DNA of 64,000 nt from Cinclus cinclus (taxonomy: Eukaryota; Chordata; Aves; Passeriformes; Cinclidae), in contig NC_085050.1 in the NCBI RefSeq assembly GCF_963662255.1, forward strand, positions 22,988,131-23,052,130. Reading direction: 5' to 3'. Below, one piece after another: positions 50,001-63,147 of this stretch. The notes under the pieces are model-generated. The model saw nothing but the letters and a program-made list of their open reading frames with translations, ran no database searches and was not told where the DNA came from. How positions within the stretch are numbered: the first letter of the stretch is position 1; every line of letters begins with the position of its first letter. A program made the position numbers and the translations under genes.

Positions 50001-53000
50001 ACCCAGGACCTGCCACTCTTGAGCCATTGACAGCACCTAAGCAGGAGATATGTCTCATTCAGGAAGAACCTAAGCCCCACACTTCCTGTTTTTAAGAGAA
50101 GGTTTGTGTTTTCAAGAGGGCATTTCCAAACTGTCAGTAACTAAATCCCTAAGTTCAGACTTGGAAGCTACATGAAATAGTCCTGAGACAGAGAGATATT
50201 TTTATTTTGGCTAAAGGAGGGGCTGGAGCCACAAAATGAGTTTTTCTGGGCAGTGTCTGCACTCTCAGCTTTGCTGTGTTTCTCTGTCACATTTCTTGTC
50301 TTCTGCAGGGTGGATGTGGACTGCCTAAGCTAGGTCCTGTGGCTGAGGCCACCTTGTTTTAGGGGGAAGGACAAGACTTCATGTAAAAGGTTGTCTACTG
50401 TGCTGTCTTTGGGTTCAGAGAAAGCACCCCAGCATGTTTTATTTGTTAGAAGAGATATGATAAACTGTTCTCAGCTATGGGGCAGAAATATTATTCACCA
50501 TGCACCTGAGATATGAGCTGTTTGCAAGGATGCATCTGCAGTTAAACAGGAAATTGCAGCTTGTCAGTGTGTTAAATGAGTGACAAATGGCAGTAAGTAT
50601 GCAGAGATACTCCTTTTTTTGAAAAAAACTATCTTCTCAGGAGCTTTAAATGGACTTTTTCAGTGACTTTGCCCTTCCTAAAAATAATCAAGGTAAACTC
50701 ATTCCTAAAGGAAGCACAATTATATAGTGGGAATATGTATAGGTCACATCTTCAAAGTAAGCATTTTACCAAATATCCAGATAAAGAGCTGCAACAGTCC
50801 CTGTGCTAGCTAAAATGGTTGAAATATGACCTTTGTAGGGCTGTGTGCTGTCGTCAGAGAACCAAAGGAGGTAGGCAGAGACCTATGCATGAGGACATTG
50901 TCCTTCCTGCTGCCTCACTGGTGAGTATTTCAAAAGATTAGCATGGAATGTCTGAATATGAAAATGAAATATATTGCTATCTAGCACATAGATTAGTGTG
51001 GCAACCACCAGATTGTCATCTGTCCAAATACTTAGACTTTCACGTCACCTCTGAGGTCTGAATTTTCTATCTGTAGGAGGAAGTATTTGCTCTGTTTATA
51101 TTTGGGGGTGTATATGAAGTGGTTGAAATTTTGTTAGTGTGTAAGTTTATTTGAATGAAATCAATACAGTCTTGGTGCCACATCATCATGCTTGACATGA
51201 ACTATGTCATATCAAGATTTTAAATCGACTTCTCATATGTTTCATGGTATGAAACTGGTGGTATGTAAAAGAGAGCACATTCCAGAAAAAACAAATAAAA
51301 CTATCAGGTGGTGAGGTTTGTCTCATTCTAATCTCTGGTCTTTGAAAAGTGAAGCAAAATTATTTTCTGAAGGTGTACCACAAGACCAATGAAGAGTAGT
51401 AAGGTTATTTTGAGGCTTCAAACTGTTTTTCTTTGGAAACTCTCAATTCTTTTGGGAACAGTTATTGCTAGAAATGAAACCTAAGTGGATTAAAATTGCC
51501 TTGATCATGCCAACAAAGGAAAAGTAATTTCTTTATACAGTCACTGAGCTATATAATTTCACAGATGAAAAAATGTAATATTATTTCTCTGTGTATTTAC
51601 TCCAGAAAAGACCATTTTATACACTTGAAAAGATTGCTTTTGGTCTGTTATTAATCACCTTAGGGAATGAAATATAACATTAAAAGAGCACTTGGGAAGC
51701 ACAGCATGAGGGTTGCTGTACATGCTCTGGCACAGGACAGTGGTGACCTGGAAGAACAGGAGCCTTCACAGTTACTGCCTGTTTCTAACAGGGATTCTCA
51801 GTCATGCTCAGAGCATAGTCAACTTCATAAAAGGAACAACTTTCCTATCTAAAGCATTAGACTGTCTCATGCATTTAGTGGCTAAGAAGACATTAGAAGA
51901 AGATCTAAGAAGACATAAGAAAATTTTGAAACAAGATTTTCCATAACCACTTCCTCAATGAACATTGCATTTTAGAGCACCTACTACTTCCCAAGAGACT
52001 GAAACAGGTCTCTCACTGTCCAGGTTCCCTTTGACACAGCCTGAACCTCTCCTAAATACCACAGAAAATATAACCATGACCACAATATTGCCATGGGGTA
52101 TGGTTACTAACCTACAGATCGTTCCTCAGCTGGCTGGCAGAGGGAGGCTCGTGCCCTGCTGAGCTGTCACACACCCGGTGCCTCTGTCAGCGTCGTGTCC
52201 CCAGCTCCTGACTGTCCACTGCTTCAAGACCTCAGCCAGGGACTTTGGAGGTCACAGAGAAGCAGCAGGACAGACCTCGTGCTTTCAGATGCTCTTTTAC
52301 TGAAACTATCAAGGAAACCTAAATCATTACAACCCTAATGATGACTGGAGCTGATTAAAGGGCACTTTACAAAAGGTTCCTCCCTGGGTACACTGTGACC
52401 GTGTTTCACCAGGAGCAGCCAGCTTCTCTCCTACTTCAGCTGGCCAAAGGTTAGCACGTCAAAGTGAACAAAGTCCAGCAGTAGCTCATGGTTAAAAAGC
52501 TAAAGTCACTCTGCCTTATGGCAGGTGCTCCAGCAGTAAAGCTGCTGTGACACTGAAAAGCACACAGAGAAACTACAGTAAAATTTGGAAGAGGAGAGAG
52601 TGCATTTTGGCACAGAAGACAAACATTTGCTACTGTAACTGAACAAACAGGCAATAATAGACTCATTGTCTTTGCCCGAGTTAATTTCCCTGTTTGCACA
52701 TCCTAACACTTGCATGCTTTTCCTGGTTTTGCTGAATGTGTGGTGTTCTCATCCTGGTTTCCTAAAAATTGTCCCACACCCTGCCCCTGCAGGGCTTACA
52801 AACTCGTGACATGTCTGCCAGTCTTTCATCTGCACATTCCCACTTGTGGATCTCCACACCAGGTGCAGTCAAGTTGCTCACAGGTGGAGAGAGGTCTCAG
52901 AGAGTTCATGCAGCCTTGGAAAAGCCAGAACTAACTCCGAGATTACATTTATATAAAGCTGAGAGAGAAGCAGTCGGGGCTGAGCTTTTCCCCAGTGCTC

Positions 53001-56000
53001 TTTGGGGAAGCAGTGGCCAGCAGGGCTGTACAACATGCAGGTGATAGCACCTGTGGCCCTCAGCAGTTGCAGGACAAGGTGCAGAGAGGAGATCAGGAGA
53101 AGGACCAAGGTTGGGAGGATGGGAATTGCTGGGAACCTGGACTAAAGCTGGAATTTCTCAGCATTCCTACAGTGGTATTGTAGAAAAGCAGACTTAATAA
53201 GTTGTGTTAGTCATAGATCAGCATGCTATAATGATTTTAAATCCTCCAGTACTTGTCTGTCAAATTCACACAGAGATAAGTAGGAACTAAGCATGCTCAA
53301 GAGCCTTTGAAGACTGTATGGGTGCCTAGATACTGGGCTTGGGAGATCTGACTTTAATTACTCATGTCTTAAAAGAGCAACACATAAAAATTAGTTCTGT
53401 CTTTCAAACACAAACTTTAATAGCTCATGTAGTGCCCAGGTCACAGAAACTTTATCGAAGAAGGTACACAGTTACATTCTAACCCTGAGTAAAAATCAAT
53501 TTTCTGAGACTGTGCTGTAGTTTATTTCATTAAGCATATAACATCTTTAAATTAACCTAGACTTAAAGAAACATATTCCAGAAGAGCTGACCTTACAGTG
53601 AAACAAGGAAGAAACAATGAGGACATGCAGAAATCTGAAGAGTAGACAGTATCTTCTGATAAGGATGTATAAGGGAACAATCCCACTGCTTGTCTGCCTG
53701 TTGGTTTGGAAACCCCTGACAGCTAATATACTGCACGCTACTGTGCCTTTATTTTAGCAAAGGCAAAACACAGTTTATTTATTATCCCATTATAGGGATT
53801 TGTTTCTGATGTCCTTAGACTCAAAAGCAGCAAAAGCACCAAAACAACATACTGTTTAATGTCAAACAAAACTCTTGTTTCTCATCAGAACAGGGAAGTC
53901 AATGCTTCCTCAGCTGCACAGCCAGAATGAATATAATTATATATTTAGACTGGGATTACCAAAGAAAATAAGGAACAGGACAAGAACAGGGCAAATTTAT
54001 GATAGCAGAAAAAGCTGTTAGGAGTTTCTCTAAGTGCCTGCCAAGCTGAGATTACAACATTTTATAAAACTCAGTGTTAGCTCAGGAAAAGGAGCCAACA
54101 ACTGGAGATGTGGCATGGGATAAAGGAATATGTTGCATTTCAGTGCAGAGTGGGACACGAGAGCCCCAGCTTTTGTAGCTGGCATAGAGGTTACTGCTGG
54201 GGTCTCACAGCTCAGATAGATTCTCTGCCCTGCTTTGCAGCAGTTCTTTCTCTTGATTTGGACCATAAATTACATTATAGACATGAAAGTTCAATTGAAA
54301 CTGAGCTCTTAAAAGAACATTTTTGGTTCTAATCATGTATTGCCTGCACCAAAACTGCAGAGCTTTTTTGCTTAAAAACATTCTCAACAGGCCATAACAT
54401 AAGCACATCACCTGGACTTGAGCTCTCATCTCCTGAGGAGGAGCTGCAGAAACTCCCTTCTAAACAAGGATCACTTTTACTTCTAGGAGGAGATTCCTGG
54501 TAGAAGAAGGACTGGTCCACTGCCTGCACCTCCATTGGACCTGTGAGACAGCAGGGGATGGTACCTGTGTCCTGTCCATTCCCAGCCAGTGAAACCTTCT
54601 GCTCATTTGGATTCCAGAGCAGCTCAGAGCAGTCCCATGCCCTCTGCACATCAGCACCATGTGATAGCTTGGTTCTCCATGTCGTTCTCTGTCCTGGTCT
54701 GCTGAGCATCCACACAGCATCAGTGCTTGCTTTTGGGTCCTCTTTTAGAGAGAATCAGACTATTCTTCCCAACCAAAGTCCAAACGTGGCTCCAGGGACA
54801 GACAGGCTCCATGGATCAGCTAGTGCCAGGCATGGTTGCCTGGGCTGACGCAGCAGAATCTGCTAAGAGGATTGTTGCACTCCCAGGTGACCCTATATGA
54901 CCCTATGCTCTGGTCAAATGCACACCTTCAGTTTCATGACAGCCCTCTGCTATACTTCAAGAGCTGACAGCAAACAAGAAGCATATGAAAAATTATAATT
55001 ATTCCTCAGAACTAGGAGGGTCATCACAGGTACTAGAGAAGACATAGGATACATGTTATATGGATGAGTCAGCCTGCTCAAGAGAGGTTAGCAGGCCACC
55101 TCCAGCTTCTGATACAAATAATAAATTGATATTAATTTCAGTTAATAAACTACTACCTACTTTTATTTTCCTTAAGCAACACAGCATTGTTAGTAAATAT
55201 AAGTGAAAACTGCCAGTTACAAAAGTTACTCTAAACAAAAAACAAGGTCTAGTAGGCAAAATAAATTTGTAGGTCTCAGGTGCAAGCTGCACATGCTTGT
55301 TGTCATACCTCCAAATGATGTTCTGTGATTCTACAGATTGAAACCTGCCAGGAAGAACCTACCCTGGGGTCAGGTAAGGAGAAATTTATTTTCCTTCTTG
55401 TTTCTCAGAAGTGGAGTATTTGTATGAAATGTGGACCTATAACTAGAAGGTTATTTCATTTATAAATGTGCAGAAACTTGCATCTATCACTGGACCACTT
55501 TGAGGATGTTGCAAAAGTCCCTGTGTCTGCTGCCTCTCATAGGCATTGCAGTGCAAGTGGTTAAAAAAAACCCCTACACAAATGGAAACAACATCTTCCC
55601 CTAGGAAGAGACAGGCAAGCAGAGGAGAGAGAGGCACATCATGGCACAGCCTGCTGCTGAGAGCCTTAAATCACCAAACAGGAATGAAATACTGTGCCAT
55701 TACACCGGGCTTGAACAGAAAGCATCTCACTGCTAACAGGTGAATGGGAAATTTGTTTTTCACAACTGGATTTCAGCAAGAGGGTCATGTTTTGAAGATG
55801 AGAGGCTATGCAAAAGAAACAGCTTATTTTTAAAAGTCAAGCCCAATGCTTGGATAAAACCTTTTAAAAGGGAGCCTCCAGCACAGTTGTGTTTATGGGT
55901 CTATTCAAACAGTGAGTAGCTGGCTCATAGAACTTGAGCACAAGTAATAATTTAACATCATGACCCAAGCAAGAAACTGGAACACTCCAGAAACGATTTT

Positions 56001-57221
56001 GGCAAGGGTCCATTTAGTGAGTCAGAATGTCCTGTTATCTGATGGCATGATTTTACATGGGGGGAACTATTTTTATTGCTATATAATAATCTGAGAAGCT
56101 GCAAAGGGTTGATGCCCAGTCAACATCTATCATGGTTTTGCATGGTGTCCTCCTCAGCAAAGCAAAACTGCTCCCTCTCCACTGGATCTATCTGCTCATG
56201 GACCAGGGTATGGAGGCACCATGCACATGCCCTCTGGACAGCTGGGACTGTGACCTAGGCTGCAGCTCTCCTGTTCCTTCCCTGTGAATTTTCCTTTCTT
56301 TTACGGCTGGAGAAAGAGGCCCGTCTTTCTGATATTTGTGTCTGTTCTTTTTCACATGAGCAGCAAGAGGAAAAAATGAGAAGTTGAGTGTGCTCAGGAA
56401 TCAGAAATAAATCCTATTTGAAAGCTGAAGAGATGATCCAGATGGGTACATTTGTTCTGGTGATGGTTTCCATAAAAAACCCACCTCCCAGCCTCTTTAC
56501 TCAATCCCACATTAATTTTCAAAGAAAAATAAAAACTCAGCAAAACCCAGATAATTGACCTTATTGATCTCTTACTGATAGAGCTGACAGGAGACTTATA
56601 GACACTATGAATTAACTATATGACTAAAATCTGCTAGTGCCAGATATTTATATAAGCAAACAGGAAAATCTATTGCATGTAAGAAAACCACCGATGTAAT
56701 ATGCTAATCTGAGGTATCAAAAAGCTGCTCTCACAGCTAAAAATGTTTAACATTTGTAAAGTTGCTTAATTAAAAAAAAACCAAACAACTTTTTTGACCA
56801 CTTGAAAGTTGGATCTGGAATGGTCAAATGCCAGTTGCATTGCAATTAATTTTCTGTCAGGAATTTTCATCATCTCTACCTGCAGATATAAGAATATTGA
56901 ATATTAACTGCCTTCCAGAGTCAAGGTGATCAGAGGGATTAAAGAGGTGGAGCAGAGAGACTTGCTGCACATCTGTTTGTCAGGTCCTTGAGTATGTCCC
57001 CCTCACACAGACACAGATCTTGCTTGCTAACAGCCTGAAGGACAAAAGCCAGAGTGCCTGCTGTCTTGACACTAAAACTAATTCACAAGACAGAAAAACC
57101 TTCTTAAATTGCTTGCATTTCAATCACAGAAATATAACATTAAGTAATTTACATAATTAAGACTTTGGAAAACCTGAGTTTAAACAAAACAGCAAAATTC
57201 CTGGAACTAGATTGGACAACC
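44026..57221. other. RBM47 upstream or 5' intronic region without recognisable genes
   Basis: About 13 kb with no supported coding exon, RNA gene or clear interspersed repeat. Scattered open frames of 60-135 codons have no recognisable motifs. Confidence 0.6.
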
Positions 57222-57324
57222 GGGGGGGGGGGGGGGGGGGGGGAGGAAAAAGAAAAAAAGAGGAAAGAAAAAGAAAAAGAAAAAGAAAAAGAAAAAGAAA
57301 AAGAAAAAGAAAAAGAAAAAGAAA

Positions 57325-57356
<32 letters not shown>

Positions 57357-57389
57357 GAAAAAAAAAAGAAAAAAAAAAAGAAGAGAAAA
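57222..57389. repeat. G22 run followed by (AAAAAG)n purine tract
   Basis: An uninterrupted run of 22 G at 57222-57243 is followed by an A/G-only stretch. Within it, G occurs exactly every six bases from 57267 to 57345 (14 G residues), and the tract then becomes longer A runs to about 57389. The plus strand is all purine over about 168 bases and the minus strand all pyrimidine. The length is likely variable and may be hard to assemble. Confidence 0.97.
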
Positions 57390-60300
57390 TACACTGATCC
57401 TATCTCCCATAGCCTGGCGTGTTAGCACGACTTGATTCCAAAAATTTACTTCCTAAAAAACCTGTAAAAATCTGACTTCTTGAAAATAACCTTCTCCCTG
57501 TCCCCGCCCCTTTTTTTTTAAACGTACCTTTATGGTATATTCAAGAACAAAACCATTAGGCCTCAAAGTTCAGCACCATTATAAAATTAAGTGCCAGTTA
57601 ATAACTTGCCAAGGAGAGCAATCATGGACTCTGGGCACAAAGTTTAGTGAGGTGGTGTCCTACATGCCCAGGGCTAATGGAGATCTGCACCATGAAGTTT
57701 TGTTAAATGGTGCTAGCACAGAGTCCCTTCACTTCATCAGGCAGGAGTTTAAGAAGGCTGCTCATCACCATAAGGAAAGAGAGGAAAGAATTCATGAAAG
57801 CCTGAGTTTACCAGTTTTGCCATTGTCCATCAGAAATTCCTAAATTTGACTAAGAATTATTTTTGTGTGTTTTTGAGATAACTCTGTTTTGACCTGTTTT
57901 TTACCTAGTTCTCTAGTTTTCCACAAAACAAAGCTCTAATTAGACTCCTGATGCAGTAAAATATCTAAGCAAGTGAAAACAGTTTAAATCTCATCACATT
58001 AACACAATTACTCTGTGTCTAAAATCACACATGTGCTCTTGGGGGTGAAACCTTCCTGCATTTCCCAAAAATGTAGCCAGAAGTTTCAGTAAAATCCCTA
58101 CTGCTGTGGTTAATGAACAGAAGAGTTTTCACTGTCTTTTCACACTGGCCTAAAGACACTCCCAAGTAATTCAACAATTCCTTTATTGAAACTTCCTTGT
58201 TTAAATGCAAGTGAAGAGCAGAGCTGAGCCTACAGTGTTGAATGAACTTAAATTGAAATGCCTTAACCGGATTTAATTTCCATGCCTTCTCTCTTTTCTT
58301 CTGTTGGGAAGATGTGTCATCACACAGTTTAAAAGAAATCTCTCTATGCATCCTGTTTCTATTTACAGAGGTCTGCTCACCTTTCCATTTGCCATTTTTA
58401 AGACCAAATAAAAAGAAACACACTCTTCATCGAAACATACCCTTTACACATGTACACAAAGCAGTCACCTTGGAAAATGCTCAGCTGCAGACATGTACAT
58501 TATTCCAGTTAGTGAAAGTCATAGCATTTATATCCAAAATCAACATTAACTTCCCATTTTCATCAAAATATTCTGCAGCACAAAATAGAGTGAAAAACTT
58601 AGCATATAGAACAGTACAATTTCAACAGCTGTGTATGACTCTAATGGGGGATATCTGTAATTATGGTGGTAGTATAAGAATCACAGTGTTGATTTTTACT
58701 CTGGCTGATCAGAAAGAAATTTCCTTCAGCCTCATTGGAGCAACTGCACAACACAAAATGGATCAGGAAGCTCTTTGCTGACTTTAGTTCAGGGTGCAAC
58801 CCCATCAGGGCATTGAGGAAGACAACTGTAGCCTGTCGAGCCTGCCAAAACACATTTCTACTGGATGTGCTGACCATTCCCCTCATCTCCAGGTTGTGGA
58901 AAGGAGGAGCCTGTTGCCTCTTGTCAAGAAGACAGGCTTGTTTAGGCCCTTTATACTGCTCTTCAGCACTCTAGTCTTGGATTTCCAGCCAAATGACACC
59001 TTTCTGGTGTGGGGTGTGATACACCCCTGAAGCTGGCAGCTCTTCTGAAGTCCAGGCAGCTGGTCATCATCCCATCTTACTGCTCCCCACTCCCTTCTCC
59101 CATCACCCTCCCTGTTTGTTTCTGTGACATTGCTCCCTTCTGTGGATTTTTTTCTCAATGTTGTCCTGATACACCAGGTGTCCAAAACCTTTCTCCTGCC
59201 TTTCAGCCTTCTCTCAGCCAAGGGCAGCAGGGTTCCCCCATGCCCACCACCATATCAAGTTCTCTCCACAGGGATTGATGGTGCTCATTTGGATAGATGT
59301 ACTTGATCATCTCCCACTATCCCCTATGGTACTGGTTTTGCAGGCATTGTGGTATGATAATGACAGCATTACTCAATTTCAAACTGTCCCCTCTGCTGAG
59401 AGATTCCCACCTAACTGCTGAAGCAGAGCTAAGCTTTGCACTTCTGTACTGATTGACAAGAATAGGAATATATGGAATGGGGTCCATAGGCACATCCTAC
59501 AGAATTTTTGGCACTACAGCCTGTTTTTCCCTGGAAATCTATTCAGAGCTATCCTTGATGTTATGTCCATATAACGACCCAGGCAGGCATTGCCTTTTCA
59601 GATTTACTCATAAGCACATATGTAGGATGTAATTACAATGTAGGTCCCCAGGATAAAGTTACCAGGTGTAAACCTGCTACCAGATGGAGGAGGGTTTGCA
59701 GAATCAAGATTTTATCTATTATTCTCATTGATTAACACCAATGAACCAAGTAATCCTCTTAAATTCATCCTGAAAATGCCTATCCAAGGATTTTCTATTG
59801 TCAAGTCCTTAGTTTCAGGTTTATAAAGTTGTCTGCCCACAAAAAAGCTAACTACATGTGTGGTTTGATCATCTCTGGGAGCCATTCAAGGAAGAGCTAC
59901 ATGACATAGTGGCCATGACTTGGAGAAGCATTAACAAAAGTTCCATAAACCAGGGTGGCAAAAGCTGTTTCTGTGCATTACAGAATGTTTACATAGCAAT
60001 GTTCCTTTTAAAGCATCCCAATTTTTCCAGGTGAAAGTATTCTGTTCAGTAAAGCTTAGCATGATCCCTGCTAACAGTTTAAGGGCTGCTGTGGGGGCTC
60101 CTTCCAGGTGCAGTAACAGAGACTTCCCAGAGGAAAGAAGCTAAGAGCAAGATGTGCAATTTTTCAGGAGACCATTAAAAACTACACTTGCTGCTATAGT
60201 ACCACAGCATTTTGTCTGATAATATCTTTGCAGGAGGTAGGAAGGACTGGAACAATGTCTTTTCTCTGCAGTTCTTCAAAAGTTGGTTTTGAAGTTGGTA

Positions 60301-63077
60301 GAGGCTGACTCTTCACGCAAAACCAAAAAAATTTGGTTTGAACAATGCATTTTCATTTTTAATCCAAATACTCTTTAGATGCAAGAAAGACAGTCTGATG
60401 ACCTCTCAAACTTGTTTCTTTCAAAATACAAAGATTTAATGGCACTATACCACTTTTGCTCAGTGTTCTTTTGCTTTTCACTCTTACAGTCTGAGAGTTG
60501 CAGGGAAGAAGAGCAGTAAATCTCTGAGTCAGAATGTTGTGGTATGAGAAGTAAATTTAGTTCAGTCTTTAAAAAACATCTATACACAATTATTTGTTAT
60601 TACTTCTGCCTTCTAATGTGCAAACAAATGGTGTTTGATATGGACAGTCATTTAATGTTGGAATTAAAGGAAAAGCATTGTGACCGAGCACCAGGGAGGG
60701 GAAGGCAGAGCTGCCATTCATCTGGATAGATCTGCTTAATCATCAACTATATACTGCACTATGATCTGCACAACATCTGACTTCTGAGGAGATAAAAGTT
60801 CTGAAAATTATTACAGGAAGCACAAATTGAAAGAAATTGATAAAGAAATATCATTGAAAGTACATATTGAAAAGAAGGAAAAACTAAACCAAGATCTAAG
60901 CACTCATTTCTCTTTGGCACAATTGGGAACCACATATACATGCATGCAGCACAAAATAATTTTTGTAATTAAAATAACTAAAGTTGCTTCATTTTATGGA
61001 AATTATATTTCACATTCAGCTGCAATTCATAAATTAACTTTGTGTTATTTTAGCAAAATCTAAAAGCTGGGGTTTCAATGCATCACTAGTACTTCTGCTC
61101 AGCTACAAATGTGCAAAGGTAAGTTTGCTAGTCTCTAATAACTGTCTATTAATGTTTGCATTTTACCTGATAATTTCATTCACTGCAACAGAAGGAGGAA
61201 AGCTTATTGTCTCAAAAATATACTTCTTCAATTGGCTCTGGAAAAGTAAATAGCCCCCCTCAGAAAACTCTTACTTCTATAAAAGAAAGTGTCCCCCAGT
61301 AAGATTGACACTTCTGGCTTAAGGAAATAAACTACTGAAATGCCAGTGTTTTAAATTGCTCCCAAAGTGACACAAAATCACATTTTTTCTGGTGGTGTGG
61401 GTGGTGTACAAGTAGACCTCTATAGAAAAGATTGTCCAATATTTAGAAAGAGAAGCCAGTAGCTTTTCTTCATAGAAGGAATGAATCTTCTGCCAAAGAC
61501 TGCAGAGCTCTTCCTCTTCTGCCTCAAGCCCAAAGCATCTGCAATAGCCATAATCAGCTGCCATGTGGCTGTCAGGGGGGAAAATATTAACTACAAAGTT
61601 CTCATTTGGAGTAGGCTCTTTAACAAAGAGGTCCAGCACAGCAAGACACAAGTTACCCATCTGATCCAGGTGATTTGTTGTCATCTTTGTAATGGGGAAT
61701 CTCAGCAGTGGTGTGATAGCTGCTACACAAAAAATACAGTAAGCAAATGTAAGCCACCAGAGCAAGTGCTCGAGTGCAGGAGGTCACTGAAAACAGGGCC
61801 TGGATGCTCCTCTTGGCACCCTCCCAGTGACAGCCCTGTCAGTCACCCACAGAGAGCAGGGACTGGGGCTATTCCACCCTGCAAAAGGGCACTGCTCACC
61901 TTGTGGGGCCCTGGCAAGCATGGGCAAGCTGGGAAATCCTGACACCTTCCGGGGAGGAGACAGCAGAGTTTTGCAATGCCCATTCTGCAATCCTGGATGC
62001 ATGAGGGTTTTTGTTTGGCAGGGTTTCTTTTTGTGCCATTGAAGTATCTGGCCCTTACATTGAGAGCATCGTGCCCAAAATATATGAAGAGATTATTCCC
62101 ATTTAATATACCCCTTTAACATGGTAATTTCTGGTTCAAATACAAATTGGAAATTTAAAATAACATCACTATGTGAACTTTGTGGGATCCAGGACATTTT
62201 ATTTCATATAGGTTTAGCATTAATGCCTGTGTCACAGGAGCTGCCTTTAAGGGTGAAGAGAGACTTGTTTTTAACTAGCAACTCCATGACTAGCCCAGTC
62301 TAAACACTGGTCTCAGTCTTCTCTGTCTTGTATATCCAGAAAAAGATTTTGCAGACCAGATGCTGCACAGCCCTGCTCCTTTCAGTCTATGTACACAGGT
62401 TTAACCAACTGAAACTTGGTAAACAGCTGTGCTGAACTCCAAGCACAGGGGATGAAACTGGTTTGCTTCATTTCAGCATGCAATGATATATTACTATTTA
62501 CTGAAATTATTTAAACTGTTCATTATCTACATGGCTCCCTTATCCTGAAAGCTGTCTCAAACAGGACTTAGTCTGAACAGATTTTGCCAACAGCCTTATT
62601 CCTTCTGTTTAAGCCAAGAAATCTCTCTTACAGTCAGCAGCTAGAACCCTGTCTTTGTGTGAAAACAGACAAGATAATTTTGTCATCATTGTCTTTTGGT
62701 TTAGATATTTATTTTTTTAAATTCAATCTCTGTGAACTTTTAATAAGATTTTACCACTTTTTTTTTTTTTTTTGGTTACTGCAGAAGAAACTTTTACATC
62801 AGTCCGATTTACTATCGGACACTGGAACATACAATTTACTGTCAAATACTGTTCCTGGGAGGAGAGGGCAAGAATCCCACAACACTGTGACACAGATGAA
62901 AATCACAGGTTTTTATCGTAGTCATGCTTTATGTCTGCAAATTCACCAACAGACTGAAACTATGGTGCAGCCTTTACCAAAATTTTTATTGAATCATATT
63001 TCAATCCTTTAAATCAGCCATTAGTGGGAACCCAATTGCTTTGTTCTCCAGCAACCTTTCCTTGCACTTTGCTCTAG
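57390..63077. other. Region without recognisable genes
   Basis: About 5.7 kb of mostly AT-rich sequence, with a T run at about 62758-62774. Opposed long open frames at 61319-61765 (minus) and 61481-61942 (plus) show no known motif. A pyrimidine-richer stretch at about 58790-59320 may be an old repeat but could not be assigned. Confidence 0.5.
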
Positions 63078-63147
63078 GAGCTTCAGGAGCTGCACTTAGG
63101 AGCTGCACTTAGGAGCTGCAGGAGCTAAGAGTTGGAGCTGCACTTAG
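63078..63147. repeat. Small tandem repeat of a 13-base unit
   Basis: Six consecutive units each start with GAGCT and have lengths 9, 13, 13, 9, 13 and 13. The full unit is GAGCTGCACTTAG (63087-63099, 63100-63112 and 63135-63147 are identical). The 9-base units lack the CTTA-like middle part. Confidence 0.92.

Noticed and set aside
57149..57428. Open frames rich in Phe/Ser or Lys/Glu
   Set aside because: They are translations of the G22 and (A5G)n repeat, not genes.
58790..59320. Possible old endogenous retroviral or other repeat piece
   Set aside because: The sequence looks repeat-like in composition, but no LTR ends, primer site or protein motif could be identified.
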